From assembly GCA_044223895.1 (NCBI GenBank), contig JBGALL010000002.1:1-64000 (forward strand): a stretch of DNA of 64,000 nucleotides, read 5' to 3'. The DNA comes from CAKZSU01 sp044223895. GTDB lineage: Bacteria; Patescibacteriota; Microgenomatia; UBA10105; UBA927. The notes beneath the pieces are model-generated. The model did not search any database, was not told where the DNA came from, and saw only the letters and a list, made by a program, of their open reading frames with translations. The number at the start of each line of letters is the position of its first letter. Position 1 is the stretch's first letter. This document shows, piece after piece, positions 1-9,291 of the stretch. A program made the position numbers and the translations under genes.

Positions 1-1
1 G

Positions 2-511
2 ATGGCGGTTCTTAACGACTATATTCTTTCACCATTAGCAGATGCTGGAGCATATCATTTAAGTGCAGCAGATAATACTTCAAAAGTATTGGGCGCAAGT
101 GTGGTGGCTGCAGATGCTCGGGGAAAATTGTTAGAAGAATTTTTAGATAAGTACCAATCTCCATTGAAGCCGTATGCCTATCGTATTGTTGAAGAAGCTG
201 ATAGAAATAGTATTGATTTCCGTTTAGTGGTAGCCATCGCTATGTGTGAATCAAATTTAGGAAAGAGAATCCCTTCTTCAGATTCCTATAACGCCTGGGG
301 AATTGCCGTCTATACAGGAACTAATAGTGGAAAAGTATTTGAAAACTGGGATCATGCAATTACCTGGGTTTCTAAGTATCTTAAGGAACGGTATCTTGAC
401 CAAGGACATGATACTCTTCGAGAGATAGGAGCTATCTATGCTCCTCCTTCTGTAAACACAGGTCATTCTTGGAGTAACTGCGTAGACAGCTTCCAAAAAA
501 GTATTTTTTAA
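2..511 (+). CDS. Lysozyme-like / transglycosylase-fold protein, probably 5'-truncated
   Basis: The C-terminal half resembles lysozyme-like glycan hydrolases acting on peptidoglycan: a helix with MCESNLGK places a candidate catalytic Glu at residue 83, followed by NAWG at 97-100 and a helical tail containing AITWVSKYL. The first 50 residues look like a linker or the end of a longer region. The ATG sits at the window edge, so the true start may lie upstream. No signal peptide is visible in this piece, although the family normally acts outside the membrane. It converges with the next gene with only 2 bases between the stops. Family assignment is by motif pattern only. Confidence 0.6.
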   Translation: MAVLNDYILSPLADAGAYHLSAADNTSKVLGASVVAADARGKLLEEFLDKYQSPLKPYAYRIVEEADRNSIDFRLVVAIAMCESNLGKRIPSSDSYNAWGIAVYTGTNSGKVFENWDHAITWVSKYLKERYLDQGHDTLREIGAIYAPPSVNTGHSWSNCVDSFQKSIF

Positions 512-513
512 AT

Positions 514-1101
514 TTATAGATTATTCAGATCTTCAGGTAAAATTGTTTTTTCTTGCCAACTCAACATATTAGCGCACAGCCAACGCATACCTTTCCAAAT
601 TTGTTTATAGGTTTCAATAGTTGGTGGAATCCCATTGTTATACATAGATGCATAGATATTTGTTCCTTTACGATAATCTTTGAATCTGGTCCTTACTGGA
701 CCTAGCCAGGTATTATCATTACCTAAAGGAATACACGTCTCGATTAAATGGTCCATATTCATTGTTAAATTCTTAGCTATTATTTCCCCTTTGTCACCAT
801 TGATTGTTTGAAAGATAGCCAGATGCAATATCCCGTATCGAGTATCTTTCTTTACTGTTTGTACACCTGAATCAAGGGTTTCTCCTCCATATAATGCATG
901 AGTCATATAGGAAATTCGATCCATCGCAGTTCTGACTTGCTGAAGTGTGTAGATTCCAACGTGACTTAAATCACTTTCACCCATCAATGACTGTTCATTA
1001 CTGAGGACAACTACTCGCAGTATTTCTTTGGCAGTATCAAGAGGCATTAACTCGGGAATAATATCCCTTGTAGAATCAGCTCTCTGTTCTATTTGTTTCA
1101 T
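514..1101 (-). CDS. Hypothetical protein, 195 aa
   Basis: I do not recognise a family. The protein is soluble, with no signal peptide or membrane segment, and predicted mostly helical; the centre (about residues 75-125) holds HALYGG and a stretch with NMDHLIETC. Trp and Tyr are frequent in the C-terminal third. The ATG at 1101 is supported by a TATAAT box six bases upstream and no Shine-Dalgarno, which matches the start style of many genes here. It is a single-gene unit lying between a convergent lysozyme-like gene and a DUF2079 gene on the same strand. Confidence 0.65.
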   Translation of the reverse strand: MKQIEQRADSTRDIIPELMPLDTAKEILRVVVLSNEQSLMGESDLSHVGIYTLQQVRTAMDRISYMTHALYGGETLDSGVQTVKKDTRYGILHLAIFQTINGDKGEIIAKNLTMNMDHLIETCIPLGNDNTWLGPVRTRFKDYRKGTNIYASMYNNGIPPTIETYKQIWKGMRWLCANMLSWQEKTILPEDLNNL

Positions 1102-1107
1102 TGGGGA

Positions 1108-1113
1108 ATTATA
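1108..1113 (-). promoter_or_regulatory. -10 box for the 195-aa hypothetical gene
   Basis: TATAAT on the minus strand, six bases before the ATG at 1101. The expected transcription start falls at or next to the start codon, implying a leaderless mRNA. No -35 was assigned. Confidence 0.5.
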
Positions 1114-1125
1114 GCAGACAAGATC

Positions 1126-2817
1126 TCATCTTCCCGCTTTTTGTAAGACTACTATCCCCGATTCATTTACCGCTACTATATATTCTTTACTTTTTACGAG
1201 CCCTTCTAGTTTAGACTTTACTGTATCTAAATCGGTAAAAACGGTGGCTATCTGGGTATCATAAATGATTATGTCTTGTCCTGAGGGAACGTTTGGCCAA
1301 GGGGTAATTTTTTGAAACGGTTTATTTACGTGTGGCGCTATGATGTATTGTGCTCCGATAGTATAGTCATCAGGTATATCATGAATAACACTATTCAACA
1401 ATCGTATGTGTTCTCCTGAGGGGGAATGAATATTCCCAAATTTAAGTGTTTTATCGGTATCTGTTGGTGAAGGTAAGGCAATAATTGAAAAGGTTGCACA
1501 TCCGTAGAGAACATTGGAGAAAAACGCTACATAGCTTATAACCGACCCTAATAAAATGGAGATATGTTTTAGATCTCTGGCTAATTTCTTTTGGAGAAAG
1601 CGGAGAGATTCGATGGTCGCCACCATCAATACTCCGGTAATTGCCGCCGTATAGTGCGTCCCATTGTCTGCAGCTAATCCCGAATTTAATAATTTTTCCA
1701 AAAGTGATGGAATAACTATAATTAGTGATGGTGGAAAGAAAAAAGGTACAAATGAAAAGGCCCCAAACAAGGTTAGTATGGTATTTATTTTCGTTTCAGG
1801 AGTTATCAAATTGCTGATAAATCCTATTGGATGAAACAGGCTGTATTTTACCAAACCCATAATTCCCGATCCCTCGGATGAAGGATATCTATCCCAATAT
1901 ATGAACCCGTGCCCAGGATTAAAGTAAGGGAAGATATATTGAAAACAAAGGATATACCACAACACGCCGGAGAGTATCGTTGGTATGGCAATTTTGAAAT
2001 CTCGTTTTACCAAGACCAGATATAGCCCCCAAAAGATCATGATAAAAGCAACCTCTTCTTTTACAAACAAACTTAACAATACAAAAACAAAATAGACCAC
2101 TGGCTTCTGACGGATATACCAATAATACATCCAGATAAATATTGGTGGAAGAAATAGGATGGGATGAAATCCGTAACTATAGCCAACCTGTAGGCCTCCT
2201 ATGGCTATATATGCCGTGGCAACTGCCAGGCCGATACTTTTAGATTTACAAAGATGTGAACCCGCGAGATAGGCAGGAATTGCCCCGCTGATGGCAACTG
2301 CAGCTTGAATGACAACCAAGACTCCAGCATTGTGAATGATCCAATATATCGGAACGATAAACAATAAAATTGGTTCGAAGTGATCGTACCACACGGGATT
2401 TGTCGGCATATCCCAGACATAAGGTAGTTTAAATTGAGATACCTGCCAAATGAGATGATGATAATAGGAAAGATCTACCGATTCAAAGATGTAATGGGAG
2501 TAGGCATAATAGACAATTGTTGTTAGTGTAAAACCATATATGACTAACAAGATAAACCAAGCGTTAAGAAGAAATTTTTTGAACTTAGTTGATAATTGTT
2601 GATGAGCAAAATACACAAATATACTAAAAAGTAATCCAGAAATAATTATCAGCACATAGTTCGTTGCCGTTGTATGAATTGGTATTAACTCTGGTCGGTA
2701 CGAATAGACATATAAAAACACAAATGGGAACAAGAAAAAAAAGATAGTCAGAGGGATAAGACCAAACAAAAATTGAGCCCAGGTAATGAATTTAATGGTT
2801 TTCTGCATAGATACCAC
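1126..2817 (-). CDS. DUF2079 multi-pass membrane protein
   Basis: About ten to twelve hydrophobic helices across 563 residues match the DUF2079 family, thought to be GT-C-like membrane proteins. The N-terminal luminal part contains DLSYYHHLIWQ followed by a WYDHFEP segment, a typical layout for the family. A smaller soluble region of about 110 residues closes the protein. The annotated start is a GTG at 2817; an ATG three codons later (2808) is an equal candidate. It is divergent from the GH125 gene with only about 24 bases between start codons. Substrate is unknown; envelope glycan or lipid-linked sugar work is inferred from the family and the mannosidase neighbour. Confidence 0.75.
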   Translation of the reverse strand: MVSMQKTIKFITWAQFLFGLIPLTIFFFLFPFVFLYVYSYRPELIPIHTTATNYVLIIISGLLFSIFVYFAHQQLSTKFKKFLLNAWFILLVIYGFTLTTIVYYAYSHYIFESVDLSYYHHLIWQVSQFKLPYVWDMPTNPVWYDHFEPILLFIVPIYWIIHNAGVLVVIQAAVAISGAIPAYLAGSHLCKSKSIGLAVATAYIAIGGLQVGYSYGFHPILFLPPIFIWMYYWYIRQKPVVYFVFVLLSLFVKEEVAFIMIFWGLYLVLVKRDFKIAIPTILSGVLWYILCFQYIFPYFNPGHGFIYWDRYPSSEGSGIMGLVKYSLFHPIGFISNLITPETKINTILTLFGAFSFVPFFFPPSLIIVIPSLLEKLLNSGLAADNGTHYTAAITGVLMVATIESLRFLQKKLARDLKHISILLGSVISYVAFFSNVLYGCATFSIIALPSPTDTDKTLKFGNIHSPSGEHIRLLNSVIHDIPDDYTIGAQYIIAPHVNKPFQKITPWPNVPSGQDIIIYDTQIATVFTDLDTVKSKLEGLVKSKEYIVAVNESGIVVLQKAGR

Positions 2818-2826
2818 TTTTTATTC

Positions 2827-2832
2827 TATACT
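2827..2832 (+). promoter_or_regulatory. -10 box for the GH125 gene
   Basis: TATACT nine bases before the ATG at 2842. It supports that ATG as the start instead of an in-frame codon at 2773, which would lie inside the divergent gene. Confidence 0.45.
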
Positions 2833-2841
2833 AATTACTGC

Positions 2842-4188
2842 ATGCCCTACAGAACTCTTGATTCAATTCAACAATTTCATCATCTACATACTCGTCCGCA
2901 ACCAGATCAGCGGTTATTCACTAGCTCACGGATAGAAGAAATTATTACTACTATTGCTGCAGATATTCATGATGAAGATCTACGAAGAATGTTTGTCCAG
3001 TGTTTTCCAAACTGTTTAGATACTACTGTCTATTATGAAGAAAATGAACAAGGAATAAAGGATACTTTTGTAGTAACCGGAGATATCCCAGCCATGTGGC
3101 TACGCGATTCCACTAACCAGGTGTGGCCGTATTTGTACTACATAAATGAAGATGTCGAGCTGCGAAATATGTTCATCGGTTTGATTAACCGTCAAACTCG
3201 ATGCATTATATCTGATCCCTACGCAAATGCCTTTGAAAAAGATATTAGCGTGTGGGAGCGAAAGTATGAATTGGATAGTCTGTGTGCTTTTTTTCGACTT
3301 TCTGATGGATATTATAAAAAGACTCATGATCTCTCTCCGTTTGGCGAAGATTGGATTCACGCTATCAACAAAGCCTTACAAGTAATTCAGTTAGAACAAA
3401 ATACGCTTAACAAAGATAATCGGGAGTTATTATTTGATTTCCGAACCAAATCTGGTCATCATCACCCAGCCATACGAATGAATGGCTATGGATATCCGGG
3501 TAAACGCTGTGGATTATCCAGATGTGTGTTCCGACCTTCTGATGATGAAACGGTCTTTCCATATCTCATTCCAGCAAATGCGATGGCAGTAGTGGGTTTG
3601 AAAAACATTGCTGAAATTTTGGAAAAAAATTCAGCTTTAGAAAGTTCAAAACTAGCCAGACATGTAGCCGCACAAATACAAAAAGGAATAGAAGACTGGG
3701 GTATTATCACTCACAAAAAATACGGTACTATCTATGCCTTTGAAGTGGACGGTTGTGGTTCTTCGTGTGTTATGGATGACCCAAACATTCCCAGCTTACT
3801 CAGTCTTCCCTATCTTGGATATTGCTCAGTGGCTGATCCAATTTACCAGCAAACGCGAAAATTTATTCTCAGTGATGATAATCCATTTTTTGCCAAAGGT
3901 TCAGCCGCGTCCGGGGTAACCTCTCCCCATGTGGGTACACGAGATAAATTTTGGCCTATGGCAACTATAATGCAGGCCTTTACTTCTACTGATCTAGAAG
4001 AAATCATTTCTTGTGTTCGCCAGTTGAAATCAACCCATGGCAATACCTTTTTCATTCACGAGAGTGTAGATGTTGATGACCCACACAAATATAGTCGATC
4101 TTGGTTTTCTTGGGCAAACTCATTGTTTGGAGAGCTTATCGTACAAATTCATGCCAAAGTCCCAGAAATATTGCATAGAGAATTCTAG
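2842..4188 (+). CDS. Glycoside hydrolase family 125 (exo-alpha-1,6-mannosidase type)
   Basis: The protein (448 aa from this start) carries the GH125 signature region DIPAMWLRDSTNQVWPY near residues 84-100 and later conserved blocks including ANAMAVVGL and KFWPMATIMQA. Family members are metal-independent alpha-mannosidases. No signal peptide is apparent, so it may work in the cytoplasm on recycled glycans. The open frame extends back to 2773, but that would overlap the divergent DUF2079 gene; the ATG at 2842 with its TATACT box is preferred. Length is normal for the family. Confidence 0.85.
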   Translation: MPYRTLDSIQQFHHLHTRPQPDQRLFTSSRIEEIITTIAADIHDEDLRRMFVQCFPNCLDTTVYYEENEQGIKDTFVVTGDIPAMWLRDSTNQVWPYLYYINEDVELRNMFIGLINRQTRCIISDPYANAFEKDISVWERKYELDSLCAFFRLSDGYYKKTHDLSPFGEDWIHAINKALQVIQLEQNTLNKDNRELLFDFRTKSGHHHPAIRMNGYGYPGKRCGLSRCVFRPSDDETVFPYLIPANAMAVVGLKNIAEILEKNSALESSKLARHVAAQIQKGIEDWGIITHKKYGTIYAFEVDGCGSSCVMDDPNIPSLLSLPYLGYCSVADPIYQQTRKFILSDDNPFFAKGSAASGVTSPHVGTRDKFWPMATIMQAFTSTDLEEIISCVRQLKSTHGNTFFIHESVDVDDPHKYSRSWFSWANSLFGELIVQIHAKVPEILHREF

Positions 4189-4201
4189 CTCAACAGTGAG
4201 A

Positions 4202-4229
4202 TTGTATTTTTTGTCTAAACACTTATACT
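4202..4229 (+). promoter_or_regulatory. Promoter of the SGNH hydrolase gene
   Basis: TTGTAT at 4202-4207 and TATACT at 4224-4229 are separated by 16 bases. The ATG at 4242 follows 12 bases later without a Shine-Dalgarno, so the leader would be only a few bases long. Confidence 0.5.
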
Positions 4230-4241
4230 CATTACATTAAT

Positions 4242-5345
4242 ATGTATGCCTTAATAGTTGGTAAATTAGGATATTTCCTTTCGGATTTCGGAGGGTATCT
4301 AGTTTTCTTCGCGATCTCACTATTTATATTTGTTGTTGGAATATATAAAACCTTCAAAAATAAGTATTCGGAAAAAAGAAAAGAAATGTTAGTCACTGGA
4401 CTATTTACGTTTATCGCAGTGGTATCGATCTTTACCTTTTGTGAAGCCTTCTTTCGATATCGATATGATCAAACTGATGGATTGGGTTTTCTCAAGGTGA
4501 GTAAGCGTTGGAATGATCGTCATGTCAGATACAACAACATGATTTACCGTGATGACAAGAATTATGAAATAGATAAACCAGCTGGGGTTACCCGGATTGG
4601 TGTCTTTGGAGATTCATTAACCTTTGCGCAGGGAATAAAAAATGTTTCAGATAGATACTCTAATCAATTGGAAACTATGTTGAAACAGAATGGTAAAAAT
4701 GTTCAAGTGTATAACTTTGGTATTTCTGGACAAGATACCTGTGAAGAGATAAATCAGTTTAGAAAGTTAGAATATATCCCCATGGATATCATTATCTGGC
4801 AATATTATTTCAATGATATCCAGCCCTGTAATGATCAAAGTACCGGTACACGAATCATGCATAATACTCTTGGTCAAATTAGCCCGGTAATTCGATACTT
4901 GTCAAATGTTTCATTCTTTTTTGATTATATGTATTGGCGACTTACTCCGAATCATGATGCCATCTATCATATGTTACGCAATGCTGATCTGGCTCAATAT
5001 GATACCAAGAGTATTTTTGATCAACATGTCATTGATATTGCTACCTTATCAGGTCAGATGAAACACGAGGGAGTGAAAGAAGGGAATCCTCCTCGTAAAG
5101 TTATTGCCATCGCCTTTCCATTATTAAATTTGTTCGACAAAAACTACCCAGGTGCTGATGTTCAAAAAAAGATGGTTGCAGTCTTAGCAGCCCAAGATAT
5201 GGAAGTTATTGATATGTATCCCTTTTTAAAAGATAAGAAGCGTGAAGACTTGGTAGTGGGACACTTTGATAGTCATCCTAATGAATATGTGAATAAAATT
5301 GCTGCAGAAAAACTTGAAGAGAAAATTCTTCCTCTCCTTCCCTAA
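4242..5345 (+). CDS. Membrane-anchored SGNH/GDSL hydrolase
   Basis: Two N-terminal hydrophobic helices (about residues 12-33 and 48-70) precede an SGNH-fold esterase domain. The nucleophile block GDSLTFAQG lies near residue 124, the Gly block is NFGISGQD, the Asn block is YYFNDI, and the DxxH block is FDSHPNE near the C terminus, giving the full Ser-Gly-Asn-His set. Such enzymes often remove or transfer acetyl groups on envelope polysaccharides; that role is inferred. It is co-oriented with the GH125 gene but has its own promoter. Confidence 0.8.
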   Translation: MYALIVGKLGYFLSDFGGYLVFFAISLFIFVVGIYKTFKNKYSEKRKEMLVTGLFTFIAVVSIFTFCEAFFRYRYDQTDGLGFLKVSKRWNDRHVRYNNMIYRDDKNYEIDKPAGVTRIGVFGDSLTFAQGIKNVSDRYSNQLETMLKQNGKNVQVYNFGISGQDTCEEINQFRKLEYIPMDIIIWQYYFNDIQPCNDQSTGTRIMHNTLGQISPVIRYLSNVSFFFDYMYWRLTPNHDAIYHMLRNADLAQYDTKSIFDQHVIDIATLSGQMKHEGVKEGNPPRKVIAIAFPLLNLFDKNYPGADVQKKMVAVLAAQDMEVIDMYPFLKDKKREDLVVGHFDSHPNEYVNKIAAEKLEEKILPLLP

Positions 5346-5350
5346 GCTCT

Positions 5351-7030
5351 TTAGACTATTTCATCTTTTTTACTGCGGATAAAGCGGAACCATTCTTCCA
5401 TAAATTCAAATACTACTTTCAAAGGAGCTTCTAAGACGAAATCAAATACAAACATAATCACATTTAATTTAGCGATTTCTCCCGATAACGCTCGACCGAC
5501 ACTGAGAATAGGAATAAAGAAGAAATCTATAATTGGACTCAGGATGCCCGAGCGTTCAACTATTTGATATTCTTTGGCAGAGAGACGAATTCGATATGCA
5601 AAGAAACTTACCAAGGTTACAAAGAAGATAAATATTATCTGACTAGCAATATTGAAGTGTAATCGAGTTAAGATATATGAGATAAATCCGAATGATAGTA
5701 AGAAAGCGACTAAATATAATATCGAAAATACAGCGGTCATCACTGGCTTCCTGACAACCTGATGAGGAACGAAGTTTCCTGTTTCATTGTTTAGATCATC
5801 AAATTTATAAAAGATGGCTTTAATTCTTCCAATTAACCTGGCAGTATTATCTGTTCCTGGAACTCGTATAAAACCGGCGATTAAAAATAATAAGAAGGGT
5901 GGAAATAATGAGTTAATTCCTATGGCTAAATAATCAATCCGTTTGGTGATGAATATATCTACAGGAGCTTCTAGAGCGAGAGCAAATACCATCTTAGTCA
6001 TGAATATGTAGATAATACTTCTGACCACTGCACGACGAACTTTGGTGCCAATTTCGTGATATCTCTTTGTCGCTAAGCTAGTCAGGGTTTGTTCCAAATC
6101 TCCTTCGTTTTCGATGACACTTCGTGCGTGTCTGCCTTGTTCCAAGAGGAAATCACGAATTAACAAGAATGGAGGATTATTTTTCCTGACAAATCTGTAG
6201 AGTGGATCACTCAAGGGATCTTTGAGAGCTTTTTCGATAAGTTGAATATTGTCGATAAGTTCATCAATCTGGGTATTTACACTATGTGAATCAACCGTTA
6301 ACCAAGCAGGTTGTATAAGTTTGATGAGATGATAAATGATTAAAGGATTATCCGCTTGCGCATATCCTCTCTCTACAGCTATATAAATAAGGATGTTTAA
6401 AGTCTTTTCATCGGTATTCGGTATAGTAATTTTCGGTAACAGAGCCTGAAAATAGAAATTATTTAGTGCTTCACGTTTTTTGGCAGGAACTATAGCTTCT
6501 TCTATCTCTGCAGAAAGTATTCCCAACAAGGTGTCCCAGCTTATGGTATGAACCTTGTTTTTGCCGTTATAGAGTCCGAATTTAATAACTAAATATTTGT
6601 CGATGATTTGTTGTACTTGTTGGACCTTTCCGTCGTCAATTTGGCTTGAATCTATATATCGCGCCCACAATAACTCTACAATGACATTTTCTCCCATATT
6701 ATTGGTCGTTCCACCAAGAATAATCCGTCGTTTGAGTATGCGTTCTATAGCAGCCCTACGGATTAAATGTTCTGCTCGAAATTCGACAGCATTTCTGGCT
6801 TTTTCATACAACGCCGCCAGAAGGGAAACGGTTCTACTTACCTGATATTTCGAACCATCTCGGTAGCTGGAATAATCCTCCTCAAAAACTTCTAATAATG
6901 CTTTCACAAAGGGAGAGAGTGTTTGGGAATCATGAGTAGGACCAGAATTATGAAAAGACATGGTTGGTGCTGGTTGGGGTGCGTGTTCCGAGGAAGAATG
7001 ATTGTCTGTATGGGAGGAATGATCGCTCAT
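5351..7030 (-). CDS. Conserved hypothetical membrane protein, 559 aa
   Basis: Family not recognised. A His/Ser-rich, low-complexity N terminus (residues 1-40) is followed by a long helical soluble domain (about 40-330) and then four to six membrane helices (about 335-520), ending in an amphipathic, charged tail (EFMEEWFRFIRSKKDE). The soluble part contains a heptad-like helix with VQQVQQIIDKY. The start is supported by an extended -10 (TG-A-TATAAT) 11 bases upstream. It converges with the SGNH gene and lies upstream of nothing co-transcribed; the receiver-protein gene on the same strand is separated by 36 bases. Confidence 0.7.
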   Translation of the reverse strand: MSDHSSHTDNHSSSEHAPQPAPTMSFHNSGPTHDSQTLSPFVKALLEVFEEDYSSYRDGSKYQVSRTVSLLAALYEKARNAVEFRAEHLIRRAAIERILKRRIILGGTTNNMGENVIVELLWARYIDSSQIDDGKVQQVQQIIDKYLVIKFGLYNGKNKVHTISWDTLLGILSAEIEEAIVPAKKREALNNFYFQALLPKITIPNTDEKTLNILIYIAVERGYAQADNPLIIYHLIKLIQPAWLTVDSHSVNTQIDELIDNIQLIEKALKDPLSDPLYRFVRKNNPPFLLIRDFLLEQGRHARSVIENEGDLEQTLTSLATKRYHEIGTKVRRAVVRSIIYIFMTKMVFALALEAPVDIFITKRIDYLAIGINSLFPPFLLFLIAGFIRVPGTDNTARLIGRIKAIFYKFDDLNNETGNFVPHQVVRKPVMTAVFSILYLVAFLLSFGFISYILTRLHFNIASQIIFIFFVTLVSFFAYRIRLSAKEYQIVERSGILSPIIDFFFIPILSVGRALSGEIAKLNVIMFVFDFVLEAPLKVVFEFMEEWFRFIRSKKDEIV

Positions 7031-7041
7031 AGATATACTTG

Positions 7042-7047
7042 ATTATA
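7042..7047 (-). promoter_or_regulatory. Extended -10 box for the 559-aa membrane protein
   Basis: TGATATAAT on the minus strand, 11 bases before the ATG at 7030, giving a very short or absent leader. Confidence 0.5.
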
Positions 7048-7066
7048 TCATTCTAAGCTATTTAAT

Positions 7067-7444
7067 TCATGTATTGGCGGGCTGCTGGAGGTGGGTAGCT
7101 ATTTTATCAACCAGGGTATGAAGTTCCATTTGTGCTTTAAAGAAATAATCGATAGCCCCATAATCGAAGGCTGTTTGCTTCTCACTATCGAGATTGGTGA
7201 GGACTATAACCGGTACTTTTTTTAACTTTTCGTCTCGTTTTAATTGTTGCAAAATATCGAAACCATTCATACCGCCAGGAAGCATAATATCTAAGAGCAG
7301 TAAATCAACGGGTTTTTGGCTGAATAATCTCATTCCTTCTGGACCAGTTGCTGCAGAGGAGACTTCGTATCCGTGCTGGGTGAGCACTTGAGTGTAGACT
7401 TTTCGGAGAGTTTCATCATCTTCGATGATGAGAATGTGTGCCAT
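7067..7444 (-). CDS. Single-domain response regulator (CheY-like receiver)
   Basis: A complete receiver domain of 125 residues: acidic pocket E8-D9-D10, phospho-acceptor D52 in LLLLDIMLP, switch Thr83 in VLTN, and Lys103 in YFFKAQ. There is no output domain, so it should act by protein interaction or as a phosphorelay intermediate. No histidine kinase gene lies next to it; the membrane-protein gene downstream on the same strand could belong to the same transcript (36-base gap), but this is only positional. Confidence 0.88.
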   Translation of the reverse strand: MAHILIIEDDETLRKVYTQVLTQHGYEVSSAATGPEGMRLFSQKPVDLLLLDIMLPGGMNGFDILQQLKRDEKLKKVPVIVLTNLDSEKQTAFDYGAIDYFFKAQMELHTLVDKIATHLQQPANT

Positions 7445-7538
7445 ACTTGTATGGTACTAAGATTGGATTGAGGATACAACAAGCTATTGTCCAACGGGTA
7501 AGAGAGGGGTTCAGAAAATCTACTCTTCGGATAGTTGG

Positions 7539-8777
7539 TTAAGGCGAATACTGTGTGAGCCAAACTACATAATCAGCCCCATCCACTCTCCCACTGTTAT
7601 TAAAATCACCACTGAGCCTACCATTGGTGACCGACTGTTGATAATGATTAAACCAAATAATATAGTCTCCGCCATTCGTTTTTCCATCACCATTGGCATC
7701 TCCTGGACTGATTGCTGGCGTAGAAGTTGAAGCAATTGTTGGTCCAGTAGTGGTAAGGTGTTTTTGTAAAATGGTCATCTGAGGACCATCATAATATTGT
7801 TTTTGGAGATTACAAAAAGGACCTAAACTGTTTATGTCGCCATAGGGACCACCAGCCCAATAGGCACCAGAAATATTATTTTGATCTAGATATGTTAAAA
7901 AGTTATCCAATACTGTGAGCCAACGTGAATCTTTGTTCGTTCCTCCGTCATAATTACAACTTTGATCTCCTGATTTCCATCCTCCAGGAATACCATACTC
8001 ACCCGCAAAACATTTTTGATTATTGGTCTTACACCAATTTACAAAGCCTTGAGCACGCTCTACTCCCAAATTTAGGCTATTGTTGGGAACATCGTATCCA
8101 TTGACGTATTGGCCATTCGGCGGGGTGTCAAAATAAAAATGGGCTTCGTATATTAAGTTATTTGCAGGATCTTGCATCGGTAAGCCTGAGAGATGAGAGG
8201 TAAAATAATGTCCATATCCACCGGTAGAAGTAGGAACAAAAATTGGATGAACCATATCAACCGTTCGGATAGTCGCAATTACCGAGGGGGCAATTTGCAA
8301 ATTCCAACTGTCACCCATATTTGGTTCGTTTATCAAATCATAACCGGCAATAGCGGTTTCATTTTTGTAATGAGTGGCTACTTTCATCCACATATCGTTA
8401 AATGCTGCCTGAGGAACGGCAGTAGTGTTAACATCCTGACCTTTGTATCTCCCAGGAAGTGGAACGAAGAGGATTTGTTGACCTCGAGTTTTTGCGGCCG
8501 AGACCAAGGCATCCATTTTTGCTAAATAGGTTGCATCAAGAGGACCATTTAAACTGGGTTGTAAATGTTCCCAGGCAAATCCTACCCGAAAAGTATTAAG
8601 ACCGTTAGCCTTGAAGTAATCTAGCACTGCCGGAGGTGCAAAGGTATCTACCCCTCCATACAAGCCCTGCCACCCCCCAAATAAATTCACACCACGAAAA
8701 TAGTTGGCTGCAACGACATGTTGTGCTGAATTGAATAAGAGAAAAGAAGTAACGACAAGAGTAAAAAACTTTTTCAA
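7539..8777 (-). CDS. Secreted GH5-like glycoside hydrolase with C-terminal dockerin
   Basis: Signal peptide in the first 23 residues (MKK, hydrophobic core, AAN). The (beta/alpha)8 domain fits glycoside hydrolase family 5: acid/base Glu in YDLINEPN near residue 150 and nucleophile Glu in CFAGEYGIP near residue 260. Residues about 350-412 form two dockerin-type EF-hand repeats (PGDANGDGKTNGGDYIIW and GDFNNSGRVDGADYVVW). The start is TTG at 8777. The enzyme probably cleaves a beta-glucan or mannan outside the cell; the dockerin suggests attachment to a cohesin, but none is present in the window. Confidence 0.85.
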   Translation of the reverse strand: MKKFFTLVVTSFLLFNSAQHVVAANYFRGVNLFGGWQGLYGGVDTFAPPAVLDYFKANGLNTFRVGFAWEHLQPSLNGPLDATYLAKMDALVSAAKTRGQQILFVPLPGRYKGQDVNTTAVPQAAFNDMWMKVATHYKNETAIAGYDLINEPNMGDSWNLQIAPSVIATIRTVDMVHPIFVPTSTGGYGHYFTSHLSGLPMQDPANNLIYEAHFYFDTPPNGQYVNGYDVPNNSLNLGVERAQGFVNWCKTNNQKCFAGEYGIPGGWKSGDQSCNYDGGTNKDSRWLTVLDNFLTYLDQNNISGAYWAGGPYGDINSLGPFCNLQKQYYDGPQMTILQKHLTTTGPTIASTSTPAISPGDANGDGKTNGGDYIIWFNHYQQSVTNGRLSGDFNNSGRVDGADYVVWLTQYSP

Positions 8778-8827
8778 CTAGGTCTAGCTTAATATCTTTA
8801 TCAAAATGTGTAAACCTCTGTAGATTA

Positions 8828-9250
8828 TTATAAATCTTTATTTAAAAACTTGAGTTTTTTGGGAAGTTTCATTTTAGATTTGGGAGAGGTAAATTTACTT
8901 TTTGATCCATACCATAATAGAACATATAGGGCTTGCATTATTATTGGAAGGACATACAAAGGTTGATGGTTTTGATACTGTTTTATCAGTGGTAATAATC
9001 CAATAATTACACCACAAAACTGTAATCCAGTAATCAATGTCCAATCATCTTTATATTGAGTTTTGAAAATACTAACAACCACATAATAAAGAAACAAAAC
9101 TCTGAAAATTAGAAAAAGAATGGTTTGTGCTGATGGAGCGGAAGACAATGTAGCTATTATATTGATCAGATTTATTACCACCACTAGAACTGTTGAAATT
9201 TTCAACAACCTAAAGACTGCATCAGTTAAGTCCAAATGTGTTTTTTTCAT
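8828..9250 (-). CDS. Small membrane protein, 140 aa
   Basis: Four hydrophobic helices (about residues 17-35, 42-62, 70-88, 95-112) and a Lys-rich C-terminal tail predicted to stay in the cytoplasm. No family recognised. A TATAAT box lies seven bases before the ATG at 9250. It follows the SNF2 helicase gene on the same strand at 41 bases but has its own promoter. Confidence 0.6.
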   Translation of the reverse strand: MKKTHLDLTDAVFRLLKISTVLVVVINLINIIATLSSAPSAQTILFLIFRVLFLYYVVVSIFKTQYKDDWTLITGLQFCGVIIGLLPLIKQYQNHQPLYVLPIIMQALYVLLWYGSKSKFTSPKSKMKLPKKLKFLNKDL

Positions 9251-9257
9251 ACAATTA

Positions 9258-9263
9258 ATTATA
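9258..9263 (-). promoter_or_regulatory. -10 box for the 140-aa membrane protein
   Basis: TATAAT on the minus strand, seven bases before the ATG at 9250; no Shine-Dalgarno. Confidence 0.5.
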
Positions 9264-9291
9264 CGCTTTTCACCGAAGACTATCTTAAATG

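Noticed and set aside
2773..2841. Earlier start for the GH125 gene
   Set aside because: It would overlap the divergent DUF2079 gene and lacks any signal; the ATG at 2842 has a -10 box nine bases upstream.
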